From contig RBKR01000015.1 of assembly GCA_004835665.1 (NCBI GenBank), positions 1,240,001 through 1,304,000 of the forward strand: DNA of 64,000 bases. Reading direction: 5' to 3'. Both the position numbers and the translations under genes were made by a program. This document shows positions 33,641-47,580 of this stretch, in pieces (position 1 is the first letter of the stretch; every line of letters starts with the position of its first letter). The notes below the pieces were generated by a model. That model saw nothing but the letters and a program-made list of their open reading frames with translations, was not told the DNA's origin and made no database searches. This DNA is from Phoma sp. XZ068. Taxonomy: Eukaryota > Ascomycota > Dothideomycetes > Pleosporales > Didymellaceae.

Positions 33641-34450
33641 CTACCGAGCACATGTCCTGTATGCTACACGTGGTTGAAGTTGTCCAGATTGAGCACCCAA
33701 AGTTAGACTAGTATTGCGATGCAATATCACCATACATAAGAAGTCCTAGTTCCAGGGCCCTTCTCAAAGTGAGGTTCATCCACTTTGGTGAAGAGAGAAC
33801 GGAAGTATCCCACCGACCCCACCAGAAACATACTGCTGCAGGTGCTCGCAGTATCTGGCGGAAGCTCTAAAGTCTAACAGAGGAGGCTTATAACTTGGCC
33901 ATCAGAGGACGATTCAGGAATCTTCATTAGCTGAGCATGCGCGAGTTCATACAGAAACTGCACCTGTGGACGGCCGGATGGGACTATCGAGTCGACGCAG
34001 GATCTAATGTGCAATCTCAATTACTGGAATTTACGTGCTTCGAAGACAGGTTGAGATGGAACTCTTGCCTGGTATGATCTGTCTTGTGACTCGAAGGATT
34101 GCGGCGATATCGAAGCAGGATGGCCGGCGGAGCGGCGCTCCCTAAGCGATCGAGCGCTCAGTCATAATCACCAACGCCGTCATGATTATCATCGTCATAA
34201 CAGACAGCAAACAACAGTTCTGCTCTTGAACGATAACAGCTCGAACATACAAAGTGAAGTCAATAAGCCCTACAGGGCAAACTCAAACTAGCTTGGTCAC
34301 TCCGCGAGATATATGTATGTGTTTGCTGATGGTTCTGGATCTTGGAAAGTACTTACAATCTCTAATTCAATGACGTTCGTAACATAGCTCTCAATTAATC
34401 TATCAATTGACATGTGTTGTAGCAAGGGATCGGGACATCACGATTAGTAC
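33641..34450. other. Intergenic stretch up to the RIP boundary
   Basis: About 0.8 kb of normal composition with no supported gene. It may hold undetectable remnants of the upstream KS of the PKS relic. Composition falls sharply near 34450. Confidence 0.35.
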
Positions 34451-35880
34451 ACCGAGAGAAGAGTAATCAACTAGAAAAGGAGGTAATCTAGAAGAGATAT
34501 ATTAATAACTAAGCCTATAGTAGATATAGATTAGATATATAAGGATAGCCTAGAGTAGGCTACTTAGGTAGAGAAATCTAATTACTTCTTTATTACCCTA
34601 ATTAATTAATCTACGTCTCTTAATTTATAATAGTATATCTTTAATTATAATAGTATTAATTCTATTATAATTCTTATATATTAGATTATATTATACTAGG
34701 TAATTTTAGCTATAAGATATACCTAAATCTATATCTACTAGAACTAAGATATATATAGAGTATAGATAGAGATACTATACTTAAAAAGAAATTAAAAATT
34801 ATTCTAGACTTTAAAGTAGATATTAGCCTAACTAGCTAATATAATACTATAGAAATAAACCTATAGCCTATTAATAGAGTAGAGCTCCCTTAATTAAAGT
34901 AGTATTATTTATTAATATATACTATATAGTACTATACTTATTAATAAATATAAAGTTATATAACTAGATATTAAGGTTATAAACTAAGTAAAGCTTATAA
35001 ATACTTCTAAAGTTAGTTCTCTTGAATAAGTACTAGTATAGGAGGGGTTAGTATAGATATCTAGTAAAATACTATAATAACTATAGAGTTAATAATAAGT
35101 AGTATAGATAGTTAATCTATCTAGCTTAAAAGTTAAGTTAAGTTCTAATAATAAAGTTAATTAATAAGGTTAAATATAATACTATAAGAGTAGTATTTCT
35201 TAGTACTATATACTAAGGAGTGTCCTATATTTTTTATAATATTCTATAAAGTTCTATAAGAGGCCCTATAGTTTTTATAAGTAGTTTATAGTTTTCTATA
35301 GAATATATATATAGTATTCTATACTATCTTATATTCTTAGTATAGTCTATTCTATAGGATTATAGAATATTATATAGCTCTCTTAGCCCTGCACTGTTAA
35401 TCTATAACTATAACTTTATTATACTATACCTTTTTCTCTAAGATTATAATACTAGACTACTTATTTTTTATCTTTACTAGTTATTACTTTCTTAAGAAGT
35501 TAGAGTCCTAGTTAGATATTTATTTATTACTATACTACCTCTCTATATAGAATTATAATAGTAGCTAATAAGGCTATAATATACTAAAAAATATATTAAA
35601 GAAAGTAAGTTAAGTAAAAAAAAACTCTAATAGTTAAAGATAGCTTATAATTAGCTACTTTATAGAAGTTTAGAGTATATAGTAATAAAAAGAAAGTAAA
35701 GATATAGGTATAGACTAAGGTAGGTAAGCTAAACTAAAGGTACTATAGAAGGTATAATTAGACTAGGTATAATATATAAATATATAAGAATAATATAGAA
35801 GTAGTCTCTAAATAATATTATAGGCTGTAGTACACTATATAGTGCTAGCGTAGGCTGTTCTAGGCTATAATATAGTAAGT
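34450..35880. repeat. RIP-saturated AT-rich block
   Basis: Nearly all sequence is built from TA, AT, CTA and TAG; CG, CA and TG are almost absent. This is the product expected from saturating RIP. It contains the solo LTR at 34969-35451; the flanking parts are too degraded to classify. Confidence 0.85.
34969..35451 (-). repeat. RIP-mutated solo LTR (TSD CTAGA)
   Basis: 483 bp starting TATTAAGG and ending ATTATAATA, the RIP forms of a TG...CA LTR. The 5-base duplications CTAGA at 34964-34968 and 35452-35456 are identical. It matches the LTRs of element A in reverse orientation. No internal sequence remains, so it arose by LTR-LTR recombination. Confidence 0.85.
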
Positions 35881-36067
35881 TTTGGTAGGGTTATAGCAAA
35901 AGTATCCTGCTTACTTGTTGTCCTGTTCGCCTGTAAGGTATGTTATAAATAATAATTAGCAGTGAATTAGAAGCGGTGTTGTAATGTTACGTGTGATTAG
36001 TTGTTGTGAGACGTTGCGACGCTACAATAACAGGCAAAGAAGGGGAACTAGCAGGTCGCTATGCCAT
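35881..36067. other. Boundary between RIP block and terpene synthase island
   Basis: Normal-composition DNA starts at about 35880. This 187-bp part is the 3' flank of the terpene synthase; no feature recognised. Confidence 0.3.
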
Positions 36068-38398
36068 CTACGACACTACCACAGCAGGTACAACATCTCC
36101 TCTCCTTCCTGGCTTCTCGTTCTTTACACTTAGTAGCTTCAACAAGAGATGCATCATAGGGTTCTCCTCCCCTATAGCCTCCTCCAGCCTCGTTATCTCG
36201 CCCTCAATCTCATCCTCCAGAGAATTCAGGAGTTCCCAGCAAGCTTCGAACGAGCCGGCCTCCTGTAGGTACTCGATGATCTGGACCTTACCCGTGTTTG
36301 GCATAGGCCCGGCGCAGTTGACCCTCTGCCGGAAGAATCCTAAGATGCGATCGCGGAACTTCGGGCTACTCTCGAGGCAGTAAATGATCAGATAGGAGAA
36401 CTTGCCCTCGTCCAGATCTTCGCACCAGCCCTTTTGCGTGCTATATTGGCTAGAGCGTAGATTGAGATAGTCATCCCTCACCTGGAAGAAGCGACTGACC
36501 ATGGATACTAGCTTATCCCGCAGGTGAAGTGCTGGAGCGGTCCTTTGAGGGGGCTCAGGACCTGCATCATCCGTACGAGCATCCGGAACAGTCCACCCGT
36601 CTTAAGGTCAATCATGCTGAAGTACTCCGTTTCTGTTGGCCAACGCAGGTTGTACTTCCAGTACAGATCCCAGCTCTGACCGATGTGGAGGTCCTCCAGC
36701 TCCTCGAGGACGACCTTCATCAGAGGCGGATTGCCGACAGCGTGAACTTGTTGCACAACGCGAACGTACATGAAGTTTGCGCTTTCGATTGACTGGGCTT
36801 GTCCAAAGATGAGATGAGTGGCTGTCATGCCCCGCCGCAGGGGAGAATCATCCTGAATGTCGTCCAGGATCAGTGAGGAGTTGTGAAGCTGATCAATAAC
36901 GTCCTTAACTACTGCTAGAGGGGAGGATGGGATCTGAAACCATTGGTTCATGGCATCAATCAGGGACTTCCGTACACCCTTCGAAGGCATGCCGGTCACG
37001 TAATCGATGGGGCCATTCAGTGCCATCTTGCTAAGCTTCGGTACATCGAGGTAAGAGGGAATAAGACTTCTTCTTTCTGTGTCTTCTTGACAGGTGCCTG
37101 AGCTTTGAGGTGACAGGCCAGTATCAGTGCTCTTGTTATCATCCAAGGTACTGTCGCTGGGGGCGGAGACATAGCCATTCTTATTCGTTGCGCAATCGAC
37201 ATGCGAGGTCGTTTCGGTACAGCTGATTATTGCCGCGAGCTCGACTTTGGAACTTTCAGTTTCCGAAAGCCGTTGATCTTGTTGCTGCTGTTCTGGCTTT
37301 GGCAGGTGATATCGCGGAGAGTTTGCGCTCCAGAAGCTCACACCAGCCGCCATGGAGCCTGCGAGCTCCACCCGCTTCCGCAGGTACAGACCTGCTGAAG
37401 GATGAGACTTATAGAACTGAGCACGCAGGGCAAGATACTCAGCCTCAAACCCAATTATGAGGTCCTTGACCCGTTCCTTAGCCTCTTGTGCGGTGATGTC
37501 TTCCTTGTTCATGAGCACCGCGACGGCGTTAGTGAGTTGCTCGATGCTCTCGTTGGCTTCCGCGTACTCAAGGTTCCAGCTCCAGTAGTCGTTGTTGAGC
37601 ATGGCGGCTTTTTCAGCGGCCCATACGAGCGGACGGATGAGCTTTTCTTCGTCGTCTGTGAGCTTTTCACCGAGTCCAAAAACGGTCTTGCCCCAATAAA
37701 TACTGTTTATGATGTTAGAGATAATTAAGAAAGAGATAAAGGTAGCTATACTCAAGACCTGCACTGTCTCGCCTAAAAGTAAGATATTCGTCCATATTCG
37801 CCCACTCGACGCCGGCCGCCAGGGGTGTCCATCCAGCTTTGCAAGATTTGACGAGGTCCAATCCAAGCTCTGGATCTATGCTCAGGAAATCGAGCATGAC
37901 TTTAGCTGTAAGCTTCTTCTTCTTCATGAACTCGAGGTCATGGTCAGGTTGGCAACGAACTTCCCCAAGAGCCCCTGTCATTGCCCCAGAGAAACCTGCC
38001 CATTCCTCCTTCTGGGCCGCTAAATCACCATTGATCTTTTCAGTTGCATCTGGAACCCAGTGTTTAGTTCAAGGTTCCTACGTAAGACACGGAAATGTGA
38101 ACGTACCATCAATCAGGAAGAAAAGGTCCGTGAGGTATGAAATGGAGTCTAGACGCTCTGGAATAGTCTCACAGTAGATGAGAGAGCAGAAACTGCCTAC
38201 TGGGGAAAGGGAAAGTCTGGTAGAACTTATGTTCGTGTTGCCGGTATGGACTGCCCAGTCTTTAAGAACACGCATAGAGGCTGCGTTAGGAATATCATCT
38301 CGATTGTTGATTCGAACTGGCAAGATGGTGAAACAGCCAGTTTTCTTCACCATTTCTGGATCCAGAAGAGTCGAGTACTTCCACATGGTTTCTTCCAT
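36068..38398 (-). CDS. Chimeric class I terpene cyclase-prenyltransferase, apparently frameshifted
   Basis: Minus strand; ATG 38398 (MEETMWKYSTLLDPEM). Exons 38398-38107, 38049-37752 and 37702 onward join in frame; the second intron uses GTATAG/ACAG with a CTAAC branch point. The cyclase domain has DDATE at ~97-101 and the NSE motif NDYWSWNLE at 234-242. A linker (~330-420) leads to the prenyltransferase domain with DDIQD at ~477-481 and, later, FQVRDDYLNL. Fused enzymes make C20-C25 (di- or sesterterpene) scaffolds from C5 units. The frame holding DDIQD stops at 36508, while FQVRDDYLNL lies in another frame; the homologous sequence crosses over at about 36510-36545 with no loss of alignable residues. 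A 65-bp GTACGG...AAG intron could restore the frame but would delete a conserved helix. A one-base deletion or assembly error is more likely. GC is normal though both sides are RIP-mutated. Confidence 0.85.
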
Positions 38399-39253
38399 TA
38401 TAAAGGTTGTATATGAATTGAGTTCAAGATGTGCGTGAAGTTGGAATAGATTCTGGAGAATTAGTCTTTTATCAAGTGTAGCGGGTATAGACATGAAATT
38501 AATAGAAGTAAGCTATCGTACTACCGTAAAAACTCGATACATTCGGCAAACGCTAGCAGGGCACGGCAACAGCCCGGATTGCACGTATGTGACCTTCGAT
38601 AAACCTAACTAGATATTAACCAATTAGATCTCTTGATCTGGGACGCACCGCTGTAATCTACAAATGCTATATCCTGTACACAGCCTCTGATTAGACAGAT
38701 TGTCTCCACTCTTTTTGAGGGGCCGCTCTTCCCTTGCTAGCGCTGGGCGAATGTGTCGAGTTTCTACGGTGCTACGGAGTATTGCACAACTCATTTATAG
38801 ATTATGCACATTCTTCCTGGTTGATACAGGTGGACCTTGATCATTACACAGTATTGCCACAGTTCAGTTGGTATCAATTGGCGTCACTATCTTGTCTATC
38901 GGTCCGAGTTCTTATAGACTCGGTCTGCAAATTCTCCCAGTTTCAAATTTTTGGGTGAGAAGTGCACGGACTGAGCAAGCTGCTTAAAGCTCTAAGGTGT
39001 ACAGTCTATGCTGTGTATGCAGGGTACAGGCTAAATTAAAAAACGCCGAATATATTAACAAGTGTTAACATAATTGTTGCAGTTCTTAGAGAGCAAATTA
39101 TAAACACAGTAAACACAGAATGTCCTATCTTAGAACTGTATAAATTACCAAGATTTTAATTATAGTAGAAACGTGTAGATTTCTATACCCTCTAGGTTTA
39201 TTGCACTAAACTAGCCTAATATATATTATAGTAAAATATATAGAAGGACCTAC
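38399..39253. other. Terpene synthase upstream region to RIP boundary
   Basis: About 0.85 kb. Composition falls gradually from normal at 38.4-38.95 kb to AT-rich by about 39.15 kb. No gene seen; holds the terpene synthase promoter. Ends at the CCTAC target site of element B. Confidence 0.4.
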
Positions 39254-39789
39254 TATTAAGGTTATAAACTAAGTAAAGCTTATAAATACTTCTAAGGTTA
39301 GTTCTCTAGAATAAGTACTAGTATAGAAGAGGTTAGTATAGGTACCTAGTAAAACACTATAACAACTATAGGGTTAATAATAAGTAGTATAGATAGTTAA
39401 TCTATCTAGCTTAAGAGTTAGAGTTAAGTTCTAATTATAAAGTTAATTAATAAGGTTAAATATAATACTATAAGGGCAGTGTTCCTAATTACTATATACT
39501 ATAATAATTATAGTAGCTTACCTAGCTTACTATAAGCTATATAAGCTAAGATTACTAAGCTTAATATAAGCTATATAAGCTAAGATTACTAAGCTTAATA
39601 TAAGCTATATAAGCCTTTATATATAGTCTACCTAGCTTACTTACTAAGAGGTAAGCTTATTATATAACCTATAATAAAACTATACTATAACTATACTATA
39701 TAGAAAGCTCTATATAATTATTATATTAGAGCTATTAGTACCTAAGGCTATTAGTATTCTAGTTAGCTAGTTATAAGTAGATTATAATA
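39254..39789 (-). repeat. Left LTR of element B
   Basis: 536 bp, TATTAAGG to ATTATAATA. Contains a 34-bp unit starting AGCTATATAAGC repeated at 39535-39568 and 39569-39602 plus a 12-bp partial third copy; the right LTR has one unit plus the partial. Confidence 0.82.
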
Positions 39790-42700
39790 CTATCCTCTCT
39801 TTCTCTAAAACTTATTTTAAGTTTTATTAGCTATTCTTTATAAGTATAGCTCTACTACTACTTAGTTTCTATTATATTATTATATTCTTTACTACCTAAA
39901 AGTGTCTATATCTTAGCATTAAAATCTATTACTATAATACTATTATACCTATTTCTTATAATTATTACTTTACTTTAGGCTATAATTATTTTATTATATC
40001 TTCTATAAACTATCTAAAATATACTAAGTATATCTATATTAGATATCTATATATTAACCTTTCTTAAGAGTCTCTAGATAAGATATAGGCTAAATATAAG
40101 AAAAAGGTAGAAGAAGATAAAAAGTTATTATCTAAAGTAATTATATAATTACTATATAATAAGAAAATTCTAGCCTAAGTAAAGAATAGAGCTATAAAAA
40201 AGGCTAAGTACCTAGTAAATAAGTTAGAGAAGTTAGGTAAAGATATTTATACTAAGAAGATAAACTACTCTATAGTAGATATACTAGTAGAGTATTCTCC
40301 TATAATATAGGCTATACTTAACTTACTAAATATCTCTATAAACTTTAGAATAAGTTTAGTAGTTATTAGTAATTTATAAATTTTATAACTAGCTCTTATA
40401 TATTTTCTATATTAAGGTAGCCTAACTATTTAACTAGGTATTTATTTTTATATTCTTTCTTTTAGTATTATATTATTTTTTTAACTTTCTACTTAGTTTC
40501 TTTCTTAACTTAGTAGTAAAGGTAATTCTAGATTAGTATATTAGAGTCTACTAGTTCTAGTAGTAATATATAGAATATAGAGTATATCTTAGTATTCTAT
40601 AGTAGTTTAAGTTAATAGTTTATAGAGCTAATTTACCTAGAAATAAAAAATAGTCTAACTTTAATATAATTTAGTTTTTTTATTAGTCTTTATATTTATA
40701 AGTTTTTTATAAAGAGATAAACTTTATTCCTCTCTTTTTACTAAGGTACTATTTTTCTTTTCTAATTAATATAAGAGATTACTTATTACTAAGCTTTATT
40801 AATATTTTTAAGTAATTTCTAATATACTTTCTTTAGTCTCTATACTAAGGTTATTACTAAATCTATTTAAATATTACTATTAAGAGATCTTATAAAGAGA
40901 TTTAGGTATCTGCTATAGTTATAAAGAATAGTATTATACCTATTACTTCTAATAACTTATTATTATATATAATTTATACTATAGGTAATAGTAAAACCTA
41001 GTTATCTTACTTTTAGTTACTATATATTCTTAAGTATATTTCTATAGTCTAATTTATTCTTTTTATTTATTTATCTATTTATAGATAATATATAGTTAAT
41101 AGCTTTTTCTTAGTACTAATACCTGCTATAAGTATAGTCTAATAGTTTAATATAAAGAGCTTATTTCTATTACTAATAACTAATTCTAGTATACTATAGT
41201 AATAGATAATTCTATCTAGAAATACTTATATAAGCTGCTCTATAGTATAACTATATTAAAATAGTATTATTTCTACTACTCTAGTAAACCTATCTACTAT
41301 AATAAAAATTAAGTTATAGATATATTCTATAATAGAGTCTTTAAAGATAGGTAGTTATATAATAAAATCTATTATAATATTTATCTATAGTACTATTAGT
41401 AGTACTATTACTTATATTTCTCTATACTTTATATATATACTATACTTATTTTATTAGTAATTAATATAGTTCTTAATAAACTTAGTAACCTTGTTTTTTA
41501 TATAGCTAAACTTATAGTATTATTTAATAAGTTCTATTATTTATATTATACTAGAGTGTCTATAAAGCAGGTTATTATAGTAATAGCTTATAATCTTATT
41601 TTCTAATTTCTCTAGTACCTTTATAGGTATATATTATTCTTATTAAACTTATATTATATTATTAAGCTACTAAAATAGTCCTAATAACTTATTTTTATTC
41701 TCTAAGTATAGTAAACTAATTTATTATTTTTTCTCTAGCTAGATTATATTAACTACTAAGTATATTAGCTCTACTATTATCTTTTTCTAAAGTATATAGT
41801 ATTTTAAACTTATACTATCCTAATAGCTTAGACTAGTATACTTATTATTAGTTAAGTATCTTAGTAGTAGTAAAGTATACTAGATTCTTATAGTTAGTAT
41901 AAATAGTAAGTTCTAAGTAACTTTCTATATAGATTCTCTAATATTCTAGAGCTAATATAATAGCTAGTAGTTTCTTATTATATATATTATATTATTTCTC
42001 TAGTTCTAAGAACTTTCTAGAGTAGTAGGCAATTAGGTGCTATTATCTGTCTTATTCTTATATAGCACAAGCTCCTAATACTAAATCCAAGGCATCTATC
42101 TTAATTTAAAGTAGTTTTCTACTCTTAAATATAATTATTATAGGTAGCTTAATATAAGACTATTTAAGTAACTAGAAAGTATCCTCTTATACTTATTTCT
42201 ACTTAAATAGTATATTCTTCTATATAAGCTTTATAAGTAGTAAGGCCTTAAGTAAATAATCTATAATAAAGTATTAGTTAAAATTAATAAATTTTAGAAA
42301 TTTCTAAATTCTCTTAAGAGAAGTAGAAGTTAGCTAATCTTTTATAACCTAAATCTTTATTTTACTTATCTTAACTCTATATCTTCCTATAATATAGCTA
42401 AGAAATTCTACTTTTTTCTTATACTATTTATACTTCTTAGGTTTAAGTTAAAGATCTACCTTTTTAAGGTATTTTAATACTTTTCTAATATAGTAAATAT
42501 ATTCTTTTAGTATTACTAAATATACTAGAATATTATTAAGGTATACTACTACTATAATATCTAAATATACTCTTAATATATTATTAATAAGGGCCTAATA
42601 TATAGCTAGTATATTAGTAAGCCTAAATAGTATTACTAAGTATTTAAAATAACTATAGTATATTCTAAATATAATTTTCTATACTTTACCTTTTTTTATA

Positions 42701-45626
42701 TATATAAGGTTATATACTCTATATAAATTAAGTATAGTAAAGTATTATACTCTAGATAACTAATCTTATAGCTACTTAATATATAGTAGTAGATACTAAT
42801 TCTTAATTATAATATTATTAAGCTTTTAGTAGTTAATATATATATATAATTTACTATCTTTCTTTTATTTAAAGAAGACTAAAAATTCTACTAGTAATTC
42901 TAATTCTTATATAAATTCTTTTTTAAAGTTCTTATTAATATATTCCTTAACTATACTAAGTTCTTTCTTAGATATTCTATATATAGGCCTAAAAAGTAGT
43001 TCTTTTCTTTTCTAGAGCTTAATCTTATAATTCTAGAGTTTATACTATAGTAATACTTTTATAGTTTTTATATTATAGAAGAGTTCTATATAACTCTTAT
43101 ATTTATCTAGAATATTAGAAGGTATACTATCTTTCTTCTTAACTATTACTTTATAACTAGTAGAGTATTCTATATCTATATAGTTAACTACTTTATCTTA
43201 GTATATCTTATATATTAAAGAGATATTATTAATTTTCTTCTTATCTACTAGTTATATTATAAACTATATAGGCTATAATATAGTAGTACTATATCTATAT
43301 TAACTTAATAAAAGCTATTAATTTTTTAATTAATATCTAGATTATGCTTTCTTAACTATAGGAGTCCTAATATAATATTATAAGTAGCTATTCTAAAAGT
43401 ATCTAGAGTTATTTTTATATAGTATCTATAAATCTAGAGGTATACTATAGTTACTTTATATATAATCTTAGATTCTTCTAGTATTAGTTCTCTATTAGCT
43501 ACTCTAAGTAGGTAAAGTATTATCTTCTAAGTAAAGTATAGTTTAGCTATCTATACTACTTATAGAAAGATATAATTAGACTATACTCTAGAGTCTAAGA
43601 GTATATATATCTATTTTCTATTTATATTAATAGGTAACTTAATTAGTTAGTAATTACTTTTAATACTATTAATAGATTAATCTCTAGTACCTACTAGTAC
43701 TACTCTAAAAAAAAAGTTTCTTATCTAAAGCTATTACTTTACTTCTTTTTATTATAGGTCTTATAGTAAGAATTAAAGTAGGTCTACTAATACTAATTAA
43801 AGTATTATTTATTTACTACTAGTCTTTATTATCTATACTTAGACTTATTCTAGCTAGAAAAGTATTTATTATTATATTTTATCTATTAGGTATAGTATAT
43901 AGTAGTCCTCTTTATAATCTTCTTATTATAGTTTATATAGATATCTCTTTAGAAACTATTCTAAATTAAGTTTCTTTAAGTAATATATCTAGTATCTATT
44001 ATAGTAGTAATCTATCTATAATAGTACTCTATAGTATAGGTTTCTTAGGTCTAAGCTATAATTAAGTTCTAGGTAATTATAGTTCTAGCTCTAATATACT
44101 TCTAGTAAATAATATTATTAGTATTTCTTATATAACTTATTATACTAATTCTTTTTATTATTATTTACTTTAATAGAAGGGATAATTAGGTCTTAATATA
44201 ACTTAGTATAGGCCTTATTATTAGCTTTCTTAGCTTTATATTACTTATATTTCTAATAGTATATATTATACTATACTTTATATTATATAGTAGTAGAGTA
44301 TATAGATCTATTTTAATCTTTATTATCTTCTAGGTATTATCTAGGTAGTTATAGTATATTTTCTTTAGTATTAGTTATTTAGGTTACTTAGAACTTATAG
44401 TATAAGGTTATAGCTATACTAGAAGCTTCTAGGAGTTTAAGGTACTCCTCCCTTAATATCTATATAATTATATATTTATAGCTATAAGGGTGTTTATATA
44501 CCTATAACTTTATAGGTGCTAGTTTATATATAATCTCTAGTTTAGATTTTATTATATTCTAACTCTAGGTCTTTTATAAGTTATCTAATTCTATTAGTAA
44601 GAATCTTTTATTTATTAATAGTATCCTTACTATCTAGCCTACTAGCTAATATATTAATCTATTAGAATACTTTATTCTAGTAATAGTTTCTAGTAAAGTA
44701 GCCTAGTTTACTATAGTTTTAATAGGTATTACCCCTATTACTTTTATTATTATTATATTTCTTCTTTTTATTCTATTATAGTTTTATAGTTATTAGTCCC
44801 TTACTTATATTAGATAGGTTTATTACCTTAGGTTTATAGTACTCTCTCTAACTATTACTATAAATATAGTAACCTATATTAAGTTAGTAGTTATTTCTAT
44901 AGTTACTATAATAAGTATAGTTATTCTATTAGTTATATTATAGTTAAGGTAGCTAGCTTATAGCTTAAGTATATAGATTATTATATAGCTCTTATTAGAG
45001 CTTATATAGTTTAATATTAAGGTTAATTACTATATTAATAAGGTTATCTAAGGTTTCTATACTTATACTAGTATATATTAGTTCTTTCTTTACCTTAGGT
45101 TTAAGTCCTTAATAAAATATTATAGTTAATATAGTATTATTCTAGTCTATATTAGCTATAAGTTACTAGAACTTAGTAGTATAATTAGTAGTAGATTAGG
45201 TCTAATAAATATTTTAGATATCTTATCTAGTAATAGTAGGTTTATTAAATACTTTAAAAATTAAGTAGATTTTTTCTTTAAAGGTATTAAAGGCTTCTAT
45301 TTATATATTAACTTTATTAAAGGTATTATCTTTACTATAGAGTTAAATAAAAGGCTTAATCTAGGTAAATACTTTTTTATATATATAGCTTACTACTAAG
45401 ATAACCTTTTTTTTAGCCTCTATCTTATCTTCTTAGAATATAAAGAATAGGTTCTATTATATTAACTAGTTATCTAGCTTACTATAGTCTCTCTTATAGA
45501 AGTTAAGTTACTTAATATTAATAGTATTAGTAGTAATAGTTTCTTCTATTATATTAATATTAAAGTATAAGCTAGTAAGAGTAACTCTAGTTTCTAAAGT
45601 AGTACTTATCTTAGAAGTATTTAAAA

Positions 45627-45982
45627 TATTAAGGTTATAAACTAAGTAAAGCTTATAAATACTTCTAAGGTTAGTTCTCTAGAATAAGTACTAGTATAAA
45701 AGAGGTTAGTATAAGTACCTAGTAAAATACTATAATAACTATAGAGTTAATAATAAGTAGTATAGATAGTTAATCTATCTAGCTAAAGAGTTAAGTTAAG
45801 TTCTAATAATAAAGTTAATTAATAAGGTTAAATATAATACTATAAGAGTAGTATTTCTAATTACTATATACTATAATTATTATAGTAGCTTACCTAGCTT
45901 ACTATAAGCTATATAAGATAAGATTACTAAGCTTAATATAAGCTATATAAGCCCTTATATATAGTCTACCTAGCTTACTTAC
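45627..45982 (-). repeat. Right LTR of element B, first part
   Basis: 356 bp of the LTR, broken by element A at the CTTAC site. The remaining 145 bp are at 53253-53397. Confidence 0.82.
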
Positions 45983-46466
45983 TATTATAATCTTAGAGAA
46001 AGAGGTATAATATAATAAAGTTATAGTTATAGATTAATAGTATAGGGCTAGGAAGACTATATAACGTCCTATAGTCCTATAGAAATAAACTATACTAAGA
46101 GTATAAGATAGTATAAAATACTATATATATATTCTATAGAAACTATAAACTACTTATAGAAACTATAGGGCTATCTATAAGACTTTATAGGATATTATAA
46201 GAAATATAGGATACCCCTTAGTATATAGTAATTAAGAATACTACCCTTATAGTATTATATTTAACCTTATTAATTAACTTTATTATTAGAACTTAACCTA
46301 ACTTTTAAGCTAGATAGATTAACTATCTATACTACTTATTATTAACTCTATAGTTATTATAGTATTTTACTAGGTATCTATACTAACCCTCTTCTATACT
46401 AGTACTTATCCCTAAGAACTAACCTTAGAAGTATCTATAAGCTTTACTTAGTTTATAACCTTAATC
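45983..46466 (+). repeat. 5' LTR of element A
   Basis: 484 bp, TATTATAATC to AACCTTAAT. Matches the 3' LTR in length and sequence. Confidence 0.85.
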
Positions 46467-47580
46467 TTTTAAATATCTCTAAGATAAGTACTACTTTAGG
46501 ATTCTATACTACCTCTAGTAACTCTAATATATTATACTATATAGCTAATAATAACCTTAATATAAAAGAGGAGGCCTAGGCCTCTAACTATAGCTTAGTC
46601 TACTTAGTAGCTAAACCTAAGACCTTTAATAGTACTTAAGAGAAGCTAGAAGACTAGCTTATAAAGTTTAACCTATTCTTTATATTCTAAAGAGAATATA
46701 TCTCTAAAGAAAAATAAGTTACTTTTATAGCTATATTTATAAAGGACTAAGCCTTTACTTAGATTAAGCTTTTTATCTACTATTACTATAGAGAAGGTAG
46801 ATTAACTAATATTAACCTATAGATAGAGGATTTTAACCTATTTAAGGAATAGATTAGACAAGTATTTAGAGTATATAATAAACTAACTATTACTTATTAT
46901 AATATTTAGTATATCTAATAGACTATATTAGCTACTAACTATACTACTAAGTTTTAGCAGCTAGCTATATTTACTAGCTAGAATAATACTATACTAATAA
47001 CTATATTTAGATAAGGCCTTAAGCCTAAAGTTAAGAAAAAGCTTATATAGACTGCTATAGTAACTAATATATTTAATAAACTTATTAATAAGTCTATTAG
47101 TATTAATATTAAGCTCTATAACTTTTAATAGGAACTAAGAGAGGACTCTTATATATAAGCTATAACTTATATTACTTGCCTACCTACAGCCCTACGCAAC
47201 TAATAGTATAATAATAACTTTTACTATAGATAATATAGTCTCTAATACTAACCTAATATAGGATAATATATCTATAGTAATACTTATAGTAGTTATTATA
47301 AACTTAAGGCTATAGACCTGTCTAATATTAATAAGGGACTAATAAATATAAAGCTATAATAGAATAAGAAAAAGGGATATAGTAATAATAAAAGTAATAA
47401 AGACAGAACTTATTATAACTATAGTAAACTAGGCTACTTTACTAAAGACTATTTATAGAATAAAGTATTCTAATAGATTAATATATTAGTTAATAGGCTA
47501 GATAGTAAAGATACTAGTAATAAATAAGAAGTTATTACTAATAGAATTAGACAACTTATAGAGAACCTAGAGTTAGAATA

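Noticed and set aside
36510..36580. A 65-bp GTACGG...AAG intron that would restore the terpene synthase frame
   Set aside because: It would delete the conserved helix between the GGLFRML segment and the second Asp motif, so it is unlikely to be real.
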